This document shows, piece by piece, positions 19,964-28,890 of a stretch of 46,074 nt of DNA (position 1 is its first letter; each line of letters begins with the position of its first letter). The stretch is from OFTM382 sp964352615 (GTDB taxonomy: Bacteria; Planctomycetota; Phycisphaerae; Phycisphaerales; UBA1924), in assembly GCA_964352615.1 (NCBI GenBank), contig CAYGSG010000016.1, positions 1-46,074 on the forward strand, given 5' to 3'. The translations under genes and the position numbers were made by a program. A model generated the notes under the pieces. The model was not told the origin of the DNA and did not search any database. It worked only from the letters and a program-made list of their open reading frames with translations.

Positions 19964-20752
19964 TTGCGCACACTGATCGCGATCCCGGTTTTCAACGAGG
20001 TTGGCACGCTCACCGGCGTACTCAAGCGAGTGTTTGAGGAAATCGAGGCTGCAGACGGCCAGTTCGGCGAGATCGAGGTGCTGGTCGTCGATGACGGCTC
20101 GACCGATGGCACCTCAGCCATGCTCGCGACACAGACCCGAGCCCATGTGCTCAGCCAACTGGCCAACCGGGGCTACGGCCGGGCCTTGATCGATGCCTTC
20201 GCTTGGGCGCAAGAGCGGCTGTTTGACTGGGTCATCACCATGGACTGCGATGAGCAGCACGAGCCCGCCGAGCTGGCCTGCTTCTTTGAGGCGTGCGTGC
20301 AGGACACCCACGACATCATCAGCGGCAGCCGGTACCTGATCCCGCCCGAAGCCGGCTCGGCCCCCGCTGACCGCCGAGGCATCAACATGGAGCTGACCGG
20401 CGAGATCAACGATCGGCTCGGATCGAGACTCGCCCATGCCGGCGGCGAACTGCTCACGGATTCATTCTGCGGGTTCAAGGCACACCGCGTCAGCGCGATG
20501 CCCGCGCTCGATCTCACCGAGGAGGGCTACGCCTTCCCGATGCAGCTGTGGGTGCGAGCCGCGTGCCACGGCATCCGCGTGCGCGAGATCCCGGTAAGCC
20601 TGATCTATCTCGATCCGAACCGCAGCTTCGGGGCCGAACTCGATGACCCGGGCCGACGGCGCGCGCACTACCTCGGCGTGCTGCACTGCGAGATCAGCCG
20701 ACACGCGCACCTGCTGCCCGCTGAAGCGAGCGAGGCGGTCTGCTGCCCGTGA
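19964..20752 (+). CDS. Family 2 glycosyltransferase
   Basis: A 262-residue GT2 (GT-A fold) glycosyltransferase of the dolichyl/polyprenyl-phosphate mannose-synthase-like group, transferring a sugar from a nucleotide donor. It opens LRTLIAIPVFNEVGTL, then VLVVDDGSTDGTS (nucleotide binding), MDCDEQHEP (DxD-type metal site) and ISGSRYLIP. There is no C-terminal membrane segment, so it may act at the membrane surface. I place the start at TTG 19964 because GGAGGT (19950-19955) lies eight bases upstream and residues before it do not fit the family; an ATG at 19895 is in frame but would add 23 poorly matching residues. Its stop overlaps the start of the next gene by four bases (GTGA), so the two are translationally coupled. 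Confidence 0.88.
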   Translation: MRTLIAIPVFNEVGTLTGVLKRVFEEIEAADGQFGEIEVLVVDDGSTDGTSAMLATQTRAHVLSQLANRGYGRALIDAFAWAQERLFDWVITMDCDEQHEPAELACFFEACVQDTHDIISGSRYLIPPEAGSAPADRRGINMELTGEINDRLGSRLAHAGGELLTDSFCGFKAHRVSAMPALDLTEEGYAFPMQLWVRAACHGIRVREIPVSLIYLDPNRSFGAELDDPGRRRAHYLGVLHCEISRHAHLLPAEASEAVCCP

Positions 20753-22107
20753 CCTCTGCCAGCGCCCCGGCCATCAATCCCGTGGTGCGGTTCGAGCCCG
20801 AGCCGAGCGCGTGGCCCCAGCTGACTAACCAGCCGATCAACAACCGGGCGCTGACCGATGAGCGAGCGAGCGCCACCCGCCTCAAACTGGGGCTTGATCC
20901 GAACAAACCGGTCATGATGAGCGGCCACCAGCCGACGCTCTGGCACCCCGGCATTCTGGCCAAACGTCAAGCCCTCAAGGCGTACGCACGGGCGCACAAC
21001 GCGCAGGCTGTGTGGCTCGTGGTGGATCAGGACGCGATGGACCCGTGGGCGATCGAAGTGCCTATTCAGAGCAAAGACGGCTCAATGAGCGTGCGCGCAG
21101 CACGCTTGGCTCCGGAACCCAAAGATGGGACTCCGGCGTGCGCGCTGCCCGCGGCGAGCCCATCGCTACAGCTACCCGAGGGCTTGGATGCTTCGATGCG
21201 TGGCAGGCTGGAACGCGCAGCCTCAGCGATCGGTGCGCACACGGACGCACCAAACGCTTCGGTGCAGGTCGAACGTGCGACTGCAAGCTTGCTGGGTGGC
21301 GATGCCCGTGCGATCTACGCGAGTTCACTGCGTGAACTGCCGGTGTTCGATCGGCTCTTGGACACAATGCTCGAAGATCCCGCGAAGTGCGCCCAGGCGT
21401 ACAACCTTGCGGTCGATCAGCATGGCGGTGCGCGCCCGCTCTCCCTGCGCACTAAGGACGACTGGGAACTGCCCCTCTGGAAGCTCGACGGCCAGCGCAC
21501 GCCAGTGTTCGCAGGCGAGCTTGCCAGCATCGATCGTGCAACACTCGCACCCAAGGCACTGCTGATGACAGCGCTGCTCAGGCTGGAAGCGTGCGACGTG
21601 TTCATCCACGGCACGGGCGGCGGGGCCACGGACAGCAGCGCGGGCTACGACCGCGCGACCGAGGCATGGATCGCCGATTGGCTGGGCGCGCCACTCGCGC
21701 CATCGGTTGTGGTGACGGCTGATCTGCGGCTCGACCTGGAGGACGGCCAGCAACCGAGCGAGCGAGAGCTGCAACGCATCGCCAACCGTGCGCACACAGC
21801 AAGGCACAACCCGGGCCAGCTTGGTGAGAACGCTGCGCAGCGCGAGAAGCTCGAACTGGTGCGGGCGATCGAGGCTGTCACCGATCGCCACGAGCGTTCT
21901 GCCCTGTACCGCAAGCTGCATGCGTTGCTCGCGGAACATCGGGGCCAGCACGCGAGCGAGATCGACTCATTCGAAGCCGAGGCCCATACTGCGCGCATGC
22001 GCGTAGCGAGCGCACAAGTCGCTGCGAAGCGTGACTGGTCGTTCGCGCTGTACCCGCAGGAGTCCATCGACTCGCTGCGGAGCGCGGTGGAGGAGGCGTT
22101 CAAGTGA
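20749..22107 (+). CDS. BshC-like protein (possible bacillithiol-type cysteine ligase)
   Basis: A 452-residue soluble protein starting at a GTG that overlaps the GT2 stop. Several segments follow the order seen in BshC, the cysteine-adding enzyme of bacillithiol synthesis. MMSGHQPTLWHPGILAKRQA corresponds to BshC's TGQQ...PLYT-like start of a Rossmann-type core. AVWLVVDQDAMDPWAIEV takes the place of its VFW..EDHD segment. FIHGTGGGATD with VVVTADLRLDL matches its GG(P)xE and V(L)PR region. The tail has a helix rich in charge (about 380-430) and RDWSFALYPQESI, like BshC's closing LFPNGSLQ. This is by-eye similarity, and the protein is shorter than typical BshC (about 540). A different member of the fold is possible. 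It is part of a GT2, BshC-like and binding-lipoprotein unit. Confidence 0.4.
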   Translation: MTSASAPAINPVVRFEPEPSAWPQLTNQPINNRALTDERASATRLKLGLDPNKPVMMSGHQPTLWHPGILAKRQALKAYARAHNAQAVWLVVDQDAMDPWAIEVPIQSKDGSMSVRAARLAPEPKDGTPACALPAASPSLQLPEGLDASMRGRLERAASAIGAHTDAPNASVQVERATASLLGGDARAIYASSLRELPVFDRLLDTMLEDPAKCAQAYNLAVDQHGGARPLSLRTKDDWELPLWKLDGQRTPVFAGELASIDRATLAPKALLMTALLRLEACDVFIHGTGGGATDSSAGYDRATEAWIADWLGAPLAPSVVVTADLRLDLEDGQQPSERELQRIANRAHTARHNPGQLGENAAQREKLELVRAIEAVTDRHERSALYRKLHALLAEHRGQHASEIDSFEAEAHTARMRVASAQVAAKRDWSFALYPQESIDSLRSAVEEAFK

Positions 22108-23048
22108 AGCTCGTGGTGCTCGTCCAGCTTGCGTTGATGGTCTTGTTCGTGGCGCTCGCGGGGTGCGACGATCCGGCTGATACGGCTCCCCCACCACCGG
22201 CAGATGAGCATCAGGCAATGCGCATCGTCTCGCTCAGCCCGGGCGTGACCGCAACACTCATCGATCGCGGGCACGGCTCGGCCATCGTCGCTCGCCACGG
22301 GTGGGACACAGTGGCGGAGGCATCGCTCCCGATCGCGGGCGACCAGACGGGCCTCAACTATGAGACGCTGCTGAGCGCACAGCCCACACACATCTTCTTG
22401 CAATGGGGATCGCGCGAGCTGCCCGACCGGCTGGTCGAACTGGGCGCGCAGCGGGGCTGGAAGATCGAGAACTTCGGAAGCCTTTCGTGGGACGATGTAG
22501 CCGACATGGAAGAGCGGCTCAGTACGATGCTCGGGCCGCCCGAGGGCGAGCCAGCGGAGCGCCAGCTGCGGATGGAGAGGTTTGAGCCCGACGCCCCGGA
22601 GTCCGAAGCCGATCTGATCGAACGTCGGCGGAGCAACGGCAAGCTACTGCTGCTCATGCCCGGCGCGGAGCCCGCAGCGCTCGGGCCGGGTTCGTTCCAT
22701 TACGAGATGGCTCTTGAGCAGCTCGGCTGCGCGATGGCGGGGCCGCTCGATGGGCCATACGTGAGGCTGCACGCCGAGGACCTCGTTCGGCTTGCGCCCG
22801 ACGCGATTGTTCTGCTTGCTCCGCGCGGCGAGCGCGAGGCTGCGGGCGATGCGTTCGATGCCTCGCGGTGGCGCTCTGAACTGGGCAGGCTGGCTGAGCT
22901 TGGCCTGCCCGCGACCGAATCGGGGCGTGTGGCGGTGCTCGATCACCCGCGGGCGCTGCTCGCGGGAAGCTCGCTGGCGGACGTGCGCACGGAGCTGGCG
23001 TCGTTCATCGACCGGTGGGCTTCGAGTGAGCCAAACGCGGGGCCGTGA
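22104..23048 (+). CDS. Periplasmic metal-complex/cobalamin-type binding lipoprotein
   Basis: A 314-residue lipoprotein resembling the substrate-binding subunit of BtuF/FepB-type ABC importers (helical-backbone metal receptors). A signal peptide with lipobox LAGC places the acylated cysteine at C21. The mature part starts with MRIVSLSPGVTATLIDRGHG and contains LNYETLLSAQPTHIFLQWG, both typical of this family. The later half (ALEQLGCAMAGPL and DLVRLAPDAIVLLAPRG) fits the second lobe. GTG 22104 is supported by AGGAGG seven bases upstream and overlaps the preceding stop. No permease or ATPase gene is in the window, so this is an orphan binding protein. The ligand (B12, heme or siderophore) is undetermined. 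Confidence 0.75.
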   Translation: MKLVVLVQLALMVLFVALAGCDDPADTAPPPPADEHQAMRIVSLSPGVTATLIDRGHGSAIVARHGWDTVAEASLPIAGDQTGLNYETLLSAQPTHIFLQWGSRELPDRLVELGAQRGWKIENFGSLSWDDVADMEERLSTMLGPPEGEPAERQLRMERFEPDAPESEADLIERRRSNGKLLLLMPGAEPAALGPGSFHYEMALEQLGCAMAGPLDGPYVRLHAEDLVRLAPDAIVLLAPRGEREAAGDAFDASRWRSELGRLAELGLPATESGRVAVLDHPRALLAGSSLADVRTELASFIDRWASSEPNAGP

Positions 23049-23064
23049 CTACCATCGCGGACCT

Positions 23065-24945
23065 ATGGCCGAATCACATGCCGACGCGAACGCTGCCCCG
23101 CTGGACCCCGTCGAGCTGCTCGATGCTTGCTTTATTGATGCGATCCGCAGGCTCGCGCCGGACGCTGTGGATGCTTCGGCGCTGATCACGGCGAGCAAGC
23201 GGCCCGAGCTTGGCGACTTTCAGTCCAACGCCGCGATGCCGCTGGCCAAGCAGCTTGGTCGCAAGCCGCGCGAGATCGCCGCAGATTTGGTCGCGGCCTT
23301 GGAGCTTGGCGACCTGACCGAACCGATCGCGCCCGAAGACATCGCGGGTCCGGGGTTCATCAACGTTCGGCTCAAGAGCGAGACGATCGCGGCGCTGCTC
23401 GGCAGGCTGGACACGCCCGAGCTTGGGTTGCCAGCGCCGGCATCACCGATGGCGATCGCGGTGGACGTGTGCGGCGTAAACCTGGCCAAGCAGATGCACG
23501 TCGGGCATCTGCGCGCGACGGTCATCGGCGACACGATCGCGCGGATTCTCGAACGCCTCGGGCACAAGGTCACGCGGCAGAACCACGTCGGTGATTGGGG
23601 TCTGCCCATCGCGATGGTGACCGCGAAGCTGCGCGACGAAGCGTCCGCTGGTCGCGTGAGTCTGAATGCGCTCGATCTGAGCACGCTTGATGGGCTGTAC
23701 AAGCTGGCGCAGGCCGAGTGCCGGGGTGTTCGTCCCGCCATCGCGATCGCCGAGAAGTACGACATGGGTCCGAAGATTCTCGCTGAACTCGGCGCTCAGC
23801 AGGAGGAGGCCGACGAGCATCTGGCCGAGGCCAAGCGCACGCTCATCGCGCTGCAATCTGGCGACGCCGAAACCGTCGCGCTATGGCAACGGATCTACGA
23901 CACCACCATGCGTGCGTGCCTTGATGCTTGCAGCAGGCTCAACACGCGGATTACCGACGAGCACTCCGCGGGCGAGAGCAGCTACCGCGATGAGCTTGCG
24001 GGCGTGGTCGAGGACCTGGTTGCGCGGAAGATCGCGTTCGAATCGGACGGCGCGCTCGTGGTGCCTTTGGAAGAGGCTGGCATCAACGAGCCGTGCCTGG
24101 TGCGTAAGAGCGACGGTGGCTATCTGTATGCCACGACGGATCTTGCGGGCATCCGCAGACGCGTGCAGAAGCTGGGTTCTCAGCGGGTGGTGTACTGCGT
24201 GGATGCTCGGCAGAGCTTGCACTTCAGGCAGGTGTTCGCGGCGGCGACCAAGGCCGGGTACGCGACGCGCGAGCACGCGGGCAAGCCGTCATCGCTCGAA
24301 CACGCCGCGTTCGGCATGGTGCTGGGCGACAACGGCAAACCGTTTAAGACACGCAGCGGTGAGAACGTTCGGCTCGTCGATCTGCTCGACCAAGCCGTCG
24401 ATCAGGCCGAAGCGGTCGTGCGGGAGAAGAACCCGGAGCTTGATGACGCGAGCGTGCGCACGATCGCGGAAGCTGTGGGCATCGCGGCGATCAAGTACAC
24501 GGACTTATCAAACGATCGCATCAAGGACTACGTGTTCAGCTTCGAGCGGATGCTGGCGTTTGAAGGCGACACCGGGCCTTACCTGCTGAACGCGCTGGTG
24601 CGGGTGCGTTCGATCTTCCGCAAGGCGGAAGAGCGCGGCGTGGGCGACGGCTACAAGGCTGCGTTGCTGCGGATCGCCGAGCCCGCCGAGAAGAAGCTCT
24701 CGCTGACGCTGCTGCGGTACCCGCAGACGGTGCGTGCTGCGGGCGAGCACGGCGAGCCGCACCGGCTGTGCGCGCTGCTTTACGATTTGGCCTCGGCGTA
24801 CAGCGTGTTCTACGAGCACTGCCCGGTGCTGGGCGCACCCGACGAAGCGACGCGCGGTTCCAGACTCAGGCTGTGCGACCTGACTGGCCGGGTGCTGGCC
24901 GACGGGCTCGAAACACTGGGCCTACCGACGCTTGAGCGGATGTAG
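23065..24945 (+). CDS. argS: Arginyl-tRNA synthetase
   Basis: A 626-residue class I aminoacyl-tRNA synthetase that charges tRNA-Arg. The N-terminal ADD1 domain (about 15-120) includes ELGDFQSNAAMPLAKQLG and GPGFINVRL. The HIGH motif is in KQMHVGHLRATVIGDTIAR, followed by NHVGDWGLPIAM. The KMSKS position is occupied by GKPFKTRSGENVRLVDLL, as expected for ArgS. The anticodon-binding DALR domain closes the protein with SVFYEHCPVLGA and LRLCDLTGRVLADGLETLG. ATG 23065 is chosen because the 91 upstream in-frame residues overlap the preceding gene. It follows the binding lipoprotein by 16 bases, so it may be the last gene of that operon. It converges with the first porin. Confidence 0.96.
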   Translation: MAESHADANAAPLDPVELLDACFIDAIRRLAPDAVDASALITASKRPELGDFQSNAAMPLAKQLGRKPREIAADLVAALELGDLTEPIAPEDIAGPGFINVRLKSETIAALLGRLDTPELGLPAPASPMAIAVDVCGVNLAKQMHVGHLRATVIGDTIARILERLGHKVTRQNHVGDWGLPIAMVTAKLRDEASAGRVSLNALDLSTLDGLYKLAQAECRGVRPAIAIAEKYDMGPKILAELGAQQEEADEHLAEAKRTLIALQSGDAETVALWQRIYDTTMRACLDACSRLNTRITDEHSAGESSYRDELAGVVEDLVARKIAFESDGALVVPLEEAGINEPCLVRKSDGGYLYATTDLAGIRRRVQKLGSQRVVYCVDARQSLHFRQVFAAATKAGYATREHAGKPSSLEHAAFGMVLGDNGKPFKTRSGENVRLVDLLDQAVDQAEAVVREKNPELDDASVRTIAEAVGIAAIKYTDLSNDRIKDYVFSFERMLAFEGDTGPYLLNALVRVRSIFRKAEERGVGDGYKAALLRIAEPAEKKLSLTLLRYPQTVRAAGEHGEPHRLCALLYDLASAYSVFYEHCPVLGAPDEATRGSRLRLCDLTGRVLADGLETLGLPTLERM

Positions 24946-24974
24946 CCGGTCATTGCACGCATCGAAACGCAGAG

Positions 24975-26186
24975 CTAGAACAGCACTTGCACTTGCAAGC
25001 GCACCGCTACTTGGTTGTCCCGGTCGCCCGGCAGCAGCGCGGTGCCGGCATCGAGCGTGCGGACCACCGACGATGAACCGTCGGGCTCGTCGAGGAACAC
25101 CTGCACATCGCCGGTGAGCTTGATGGCGTGGCTTTCGAGGATCGGGTAGTAGTTGAAGCCGCCGGTGAGGGTGTGGAAGTCGTTGCCCGTGGCGCCGCGG
25201 TCGTCATCGGGGAAGACCGCATCCCACCGGCCGAACAACTCGACATGGTCGGTAACGAACACGCCGCCCTGCACGATCGCTCCCAGGTCGGTCAGGTCGG
25301 CGGCGGCATCCGTGCGTCGGCCGATGAACGCGCCGAACAGGTTCCAGCCGTCGGTCTCGAAGCTCGCGTCGAGTGTCCAGATGAAGCGCTCCGAATCGGG
25401 CACTGCAACTTGTGCGATGGCGGGCGGGGTGCTGAACGCAGCGGTATCGCCGCGCGTCTCCCAGTGGGCAGCAGCCCCGAGCATCAGGCCGGTGTCGTTG
25501 CCTCTCCAAGAGGTGAAGTCTTTGTATTGGCTCCAGCCTGCATCGCCCAGCCGAAACTCGGTTCGTCCCGACAGCGCGAGGTCAGCCTCTCTCGATGAGA
25601 AGAACGGCGTGCGCGCCGCGTTGGCACCATCTGTCACGCTCCCGCTCCAGCGGAATCGCTCGTGCGTGCCGTGCAGGTACACGCCCTCGGTGAACCTGGG
25701 GCTGAACACCCCGTTGACCACGGTTCGCTCCACCGCGAGTTGGCTTGAGGAACTCATCAACTCCTCGCGCAGCACCGGGGCCTTGTCCAGCCCCCACCGA
25801 ATGGTGATCGCATCGCTCAGGTTCGCATCCATGTAGGCGTAGGTAAGGTCGAAGTCGCCACCCGACCTGCTGAAGTTGCCGGTGATGCGGAAATCGACCA
25901 GCCCGCCGGCCGAGGTGCCCCTGAAATCAAGGCGAGTGCGAGGCATGTCAAAGCCCGCGGTGGTGTCGTCGTGCCCGGATGCTGGGGGGACGGTGTCTTC
26001 ATCGCGCGAGTTGAAGGTGTAGCGGAACTGGATGCGCCCACCTACGCTGAGCTTGTGCGAGCCGTCGGGCGCGTTGAGCGTGAACTTGTTGCCGTCGTGA
26101 CCCGAGACGAGGCCCTGCGCGCCAGCGCTGCAGGCAAGCCCAGCGAGAGTAATGAGAGCGAGGGCCCCGAGGCGTGCGTGGTTCAT
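24975..26186 (-). CDS. Outer-membrane porin, Porin_O_P (phosphate-selective OprP/OprO) type
   Basis: A 403-residue beta-barrel protein. A signal peptide of about 24 residues ends AGAQG. A short N-terminal segment (HDGNKFTLNAPDGSHKL) comes before the barrel, which starts GGRIQFRYTF; strands alternate with acidic loops, and the last residue is phenylalanine (VQVLF), the usual outer-membrane insertion signal. The layout and LDFRGTSAG, WGLDKAPVLREEL and GGFNYYPI segments fit the OprP/OprO-type family, which passes phosphate or polyphosphate in characterised members; ion choice here is inferred. ATG 26186 has AGGA seven bases upstream; GTG 26189 is an alternative. It is a paralogue of the porin at 26334-27677, similar along its whole length, and lies downstream of it behind a strong terminator. 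Confidence 0.85.
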   Translation of the reverse strand: MNHARLGALALITLAGLACSAGAQGLVSGHDGNKFTLNAPDGSHKLSVGGRIQFRYTFNSRDEDTVPPASGHDDTTAGFDMPRTRLDFRGTSAGGLVDFRITGNFSRSGGDFDLTYAYMDANLSDAITIRWGLDKAPVLREELMSSSSQLAVERTVVNGVFSPRFTEGVYLHGTHERFRWSGSVTDGANAARTPFFSSREADLALSGRTEFRLGDAGWSQYKDFTSWRGNDTGLMLGAAAHWETRGDTAAFSTPPAIAQVAVPDSERFIWTLDASFETDGWNLFGAFIGRRTDAAADLTDLGAIVQGGVFVTDHVELFGRWDAVFPDDDRGATGNDFHTLTGGFNYYPILESHAIKLTGDVQVFLDEPDGSSSVVRTLDAGTALLPGDRDNQVAVRLQVQVLF

Positions 26187-26274
26187 CACGTGGTCCTGGA
26201 TTGATCTGTTGTGATCGGGCTTGTGCTACGAGCGAGCGCCAAATGTGATGCAGGCAGCTTAGCGCGATCTTAAC

Positions 26275-26306
26275 AAAAAACGGGCTGCCCTGTGAAGGAC
26301 AGCCCG
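26275..26306 (-). terminator. Rho-independent terminator of the upstream porin gene
   Basis: On the minus strand, CGGGCTG pairs with CAGCCCG (26281-26306), with two further inner G-C pairs after one mismatch. It is followed directly by a run of six T (26275-26280 read on the minus strand). It sits 28 bases after the stop of the 26334-27677 porin, which fits intrinsic termination. The second porin (24975-26186) therefore probably needs its own promoter or read-through. Confidence 0.85.
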
Positions 26307-26333
26307 CCTGGAATCAAGGAGAGTCAGACTGAA

Positions 26334-27677
26334 TCAGAACATCAGCTGCATCTGGAACCGGAGAGCGATCTCGTCGTCCTCGCCCGAGGGGAGGAGGGCG
26401 GACTGCTGGTTGGGTGCCAGGGTGCCGATGGCACCTGAGCTGTTGGCCTGCTCGTCGAAGAACCACTGGAGGTCAGCGGTGAACTTGGCGGCGTGGCTCT
26501 CGGGAACGAAGTAGTAGTTGAAGCCAGCGGTGAGGGTGTGGAAGTCCTCGTCGGCGTTGGAGCCAGCGGGGCTCAGGTCGTCATCGAAGAAGATGGCATC
26601 CCAGCGGGCGAAGAGCTCCCACTGATCGGCGACGAAGTAACCGCCCTGGATAACGCCACCGAAGTTCTCGAGATCGGTGCTGCTGCCGCCGGGCGTGGTG
26701 CTGTCGATGTCGACGCTCGAGCCGATGAAGGCACCGAAGAGGTTCCAGCCGTTGCCTTCGATGGAAACATCGATGGTGTAAAGCAGGGTGTCAACGTCAG
26801 CGACCATGGCCTGACCGGTGGTGCCGGGCATGCCGAAGGCGGCGGTGTCGCCGGCGGTCTGCCAGTGAATCGCACCACCGAGGCGGGCATCGAGGGTGTC
26901 GTTGCCGCGGAAGGAGGTGAAGTCGTTGAACGCGGCCCAGTCGCCACCGGCGAGGAGGAAGTCGACGCGAGCGGTGAGGGCGTAGTCGGCCTCGGAGGCG
27001 GAGAAGAACGGGGTGTTGTCGGTGTTGGCACCGTCGTTCATCGAGATCGTGCCGCCCCAGGTGTCGTCGCGGTAGCTCAGGGCAACGCCTTGGGTGTAAT
27101 CGGCGTTGAAGAAGTCGCTGGTGACCGAGCGGTCAGCGGCGAGCTGGTAGGTGTCATCGACGTAGAACTCTTCGTAGACGACGGGAACGAGGAACTGACC
27201 CCAGCGGAGGCTGACGCCGTTCTCGAACTCGTGCTGGCCCCAAGCATCTTGCAGCTCGAAGTCGCCGAAGTCGGAATCGCCGTCTTGGCCGTAGTTCTCA
27301 CCGAACTCGCCGCGGATCTTGAAGGTGGTCTCGGGGTTGATGACGTTGCCGGTGAAGTCGATGAAGGCGCGCGTCAGGTCGAAACCGTTGGCGAAGTCTT
27401 CGTCGTCGTTGCCGGTGTTGTCGTCGTCAAGGAAGTTCATGACGTAACGGAACTGGGTGGCACCCTTGATGTTCAGGCGGTAGTTGCCGTCACCCGAGGC
27501 CAGGAAGAAGTTGCCGTCGTGGCCGGCGGTGCCGCTCTGGAGGAGGCTGGACCGTGAACCTGCGTCGGCGAGAAGCTCGGCGGCGTAGGCGCGGTCGTTG
27601 TCAAGGTTGGTCTGGGCCGAGGCGTTCATGCCAAGGGCAGCACCGGCGATCAAAGCAACAGTCGTGATCTTGTTCAT
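26334..27677 (-). CDS. Outer-membrane porin, Porin_O_P (phosphate-selective OprP/OprO) type, second copy
   Basis: A 447-residue beta-barrel porin paralogous to its neighbour. A signal peptide (MNKITTVALIAGAALGMNASAQ) is followed by a leader with HDGNFFLASGDGNYRLN and a barrel beginning KGATQFRYVMNF, ending in phenylalanine (MQLMF). Loops are very acidic (DDDNTGNDDEDF; GQDGDSDFGDF). Shared landmarks with the first copy include WGQFLVPVVYEE, SFRGNDT, HWQTAGDTAAF, NGWNLFGAFIG and the GFNYY segment. ATG 27677 has GGGAG eight bases upstream. Codon use is strongly biased and regular, as in highly expressed genes. It is followed by a strong terminator and preceded by a 480-bp region shared with the divergent two-component genes, so control by that pair is plausible. 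Confidence 0.88.
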   Translation of the reverse strand: MNKITTVALIAGAALGMNASAQTNLDNDRAYAAELLADAGSRSSLLQSGTAGHDGNFFLASGDGNYRLNIKGATQFRYVMNFLDDDNTGNDDEDFANGFDLTRAFIDFTGNVINPETTFKIRGEFGENYGQDGDSDFGDFELQDAWGQHEFENGVSLRWGQFLVPVVYEEFYVDDTYQLAADRSVTSDFFNADYTQGVALSYRDDTWGGTISMNDGANTDNTPFFSASEADYALTARVDFLLAGGDWAAFNDFTSFRGNDTLDARLGGAIHWQTAGDTAAFGMPGTTGQAMVADVDTLLYTIDVSIEGNGWNLFGAFIGSSVDIDSTTPGGSSTDLENFGGVIQGGYFVADQWELFARWDAIFFDDDLSPAGSNADEDFHTLTAGFNYYFVPESHAAKFTADLQWFFDEQANSSGAIGTLAPNQQSALLPSGEDDEIALRFQMQLMF

Positions 27678-28158
27678 GTGATTGACTCCCTGAGTCTCTG
27701 TACCTGAGTCGAGCGTTCTTCGCCGACCCGTTGGTGCTAGTGGATCTCCATTGATCCACATCTGTTCTCTTGTTCAAGGACTGGCTCGGCCAACCCTTCT
27801 ACGCCAACCTCGCTCCGCGAAGCTAGCACTTACTTCACTTGATGACCCAGTTTTATACTGCGTCACCCCGTCTGTCCAGTTATCTCGGGCCGACTACCGC
27901 AAGTTCGTTAGTGATTACTTGTTTTTTTCTAGGACTTATCCGAATAAAACCCGTATAAACACACGAGAATTGCTCATCCAGCGCCCTGGCGCTTGGTTAT
28001 CAGCGTATCGCGAGCCATGAATATCCCGCGAGCGTCCTGCGCAAAGACCGCGTGAAGACTGCTGAATCCGGCTCTAAGAGGCAAGCGGTCGCCCGAAACT
28101 GGCTTTACGCTTCGGTCCTTTCATGGCCAGCCCCGTCACCATGCCCAGGAGCCGCAGC
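27678..28158. other. 480-bp AT-richer divergent control region
   Basis: Non-coding region between the second porin (minus) and the response regulator (plus), visibly lower in G+C than its flanks. It contains a TGGATC/GATCCA inverted repeat with a 6-base loop near 27741-27758, and an AT-rich core around 27830-27960. A plus-strand candidate promoter for the regulator is TTGTTT (27919-27924) and AATAAA (27943-27948), 18 bases apart. I found no repeated motif I could call a Pho box. An 89-codon open frame (27751-28020) crosses it but looks like translated non-coding sequence. Confidence 0.5.
27852..27878 (-). promoter_or_regulatory. Candidate promoter of the 26334-27677 porin
   Basis: On the minus strand there is TGGACA (27873-27878) and TATAAA (27852-27857), 15 bases apart; CTGGAC one base upstream gives 16. 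The -10 is close to sigma-70 consensus. Transcription would start near 27845 and leave a leader of about 165 bases before ATG 27677. Assigned by eye only. Confidence 0.35.
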
Positions 28159-28890
28159 ATGCCCAATTCAGTGGCGCCCCGGGGAGTCGTGCTCGCCGTC
28201 GAAGACGAGCCCGAACTGCTTGAGATGCTGGCATTCAATCTGGAGAAGGCCGGCTACGAGGTGCTTACCGCTGCCTCGGGCCATGAAGCGCTGCAACAGG
28301 CGCGGTCGCATTCGCCGGACTTGATTCTGCTGGACGTGATGCTGCCCGGCCTGTCGGGAACGGAGGTCGCTGGTCGGCTTCGCGGGAATCCGCAGACTTC
28401 GGCGATCCCGATTCTGATGGTGACCGCCAAAGCCGAGGAAGTCGATGAACTGGTGGGCCTGACCGCGGGCGCCGACGACTACATCACCAAGCCTTATTCG
28501 ATGAAGGTGCTGATTGCACGGATGGAAGCGGTGCTTCGGCGTGCGCAGCCGGCTGGCGCGAGTGAACGCGAATTGCCCCCGCTGCGGTTTGGACCGATCG
28601 ATATTGATACGCAGGTGCATGAGGCCCGCGCTGGCGGCGAACTGCTGAAGCTCACGCTGACCGAGTTCAAGCTGCTTGAATCGCTCGTCAAGGCCAAGGG
28701 CAAGGTGCTGTCCAGAGCCACGCTGATGACCGAAGCCCTCGGCCCGGGCGTCATGGTCACCCAGCGCACGATCGATGTCCACATCACCGCGATCCGCCGA
28801 AAGCTTGGAAGCTATGGACCGGTCGTGCAGACGGTGCGCGGCGTTGGGTACCGGCTGAATGCGGAACAGGACCAGTCGGCCGCCCAATGA
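28159..28890 (+). CDS. OmpR/PhoB-family response regulator
   Basis: A 243-residue two-component regulator. The receiver domain (about 9-125) has the acidic pair E15-D16 in VLAVEDEPELL, the phospho-acceptor D59 in LILLDVMLPG, the MVTAKAEEVDEL switch region and conserved lysine in YITKPYS. The C-terminal winged-helix DNA-binding domain (about 145-235) includes LTLTEFKLLESL, VMVTQRTIDVHITAIRRKLG and VRGVGYRL, the PhoB subgroup pattern. ATG 28159 is chosen over ATG 28123 and 28141 because AGGAG (28147-28151) lies seven bases upstream. Its stop overlaps the ATG of the kinase gene (ATGA), so the two are translationally coupled. The location opposite two phosphate-type porins suggests a PhoB-like role, an inference. 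Confidence 0.9.
   Translation: MPNSVAPRGVVLAVEDEPELLEMLAFNLEKAGYEVLTAASGHEALQQARSHSPDLILLDVMLPGLSGTEVAGRLRGNPQTSAIPILMVTAKAEEVDELVGLTAGADDYITKPYSMKVLIARMEAVLRRAQPAGASERELPPLRFGPIDIDTQVHEARAGGELLKLTLTEFKLLESLVKAKGKVLSRATLMTEALGPGVMVTQRTIDVHITAIRRKLGSYGPVVQTVRGVGYRLNAEQDQSAAQ

Noticed and set aside
26493..27557. 354-codon open frame on the plus strand, Val/Glu/Gly-rich
   Set aside because: Antisense to the second porin; the regularity reflects the porin's strong codon bias.
27751..28020. 89-codon open frame in the porin/regulator control region
   Set aside because: No ribosome-binding site, no domain, and it spans likely promoter elements; more likely non-coding.
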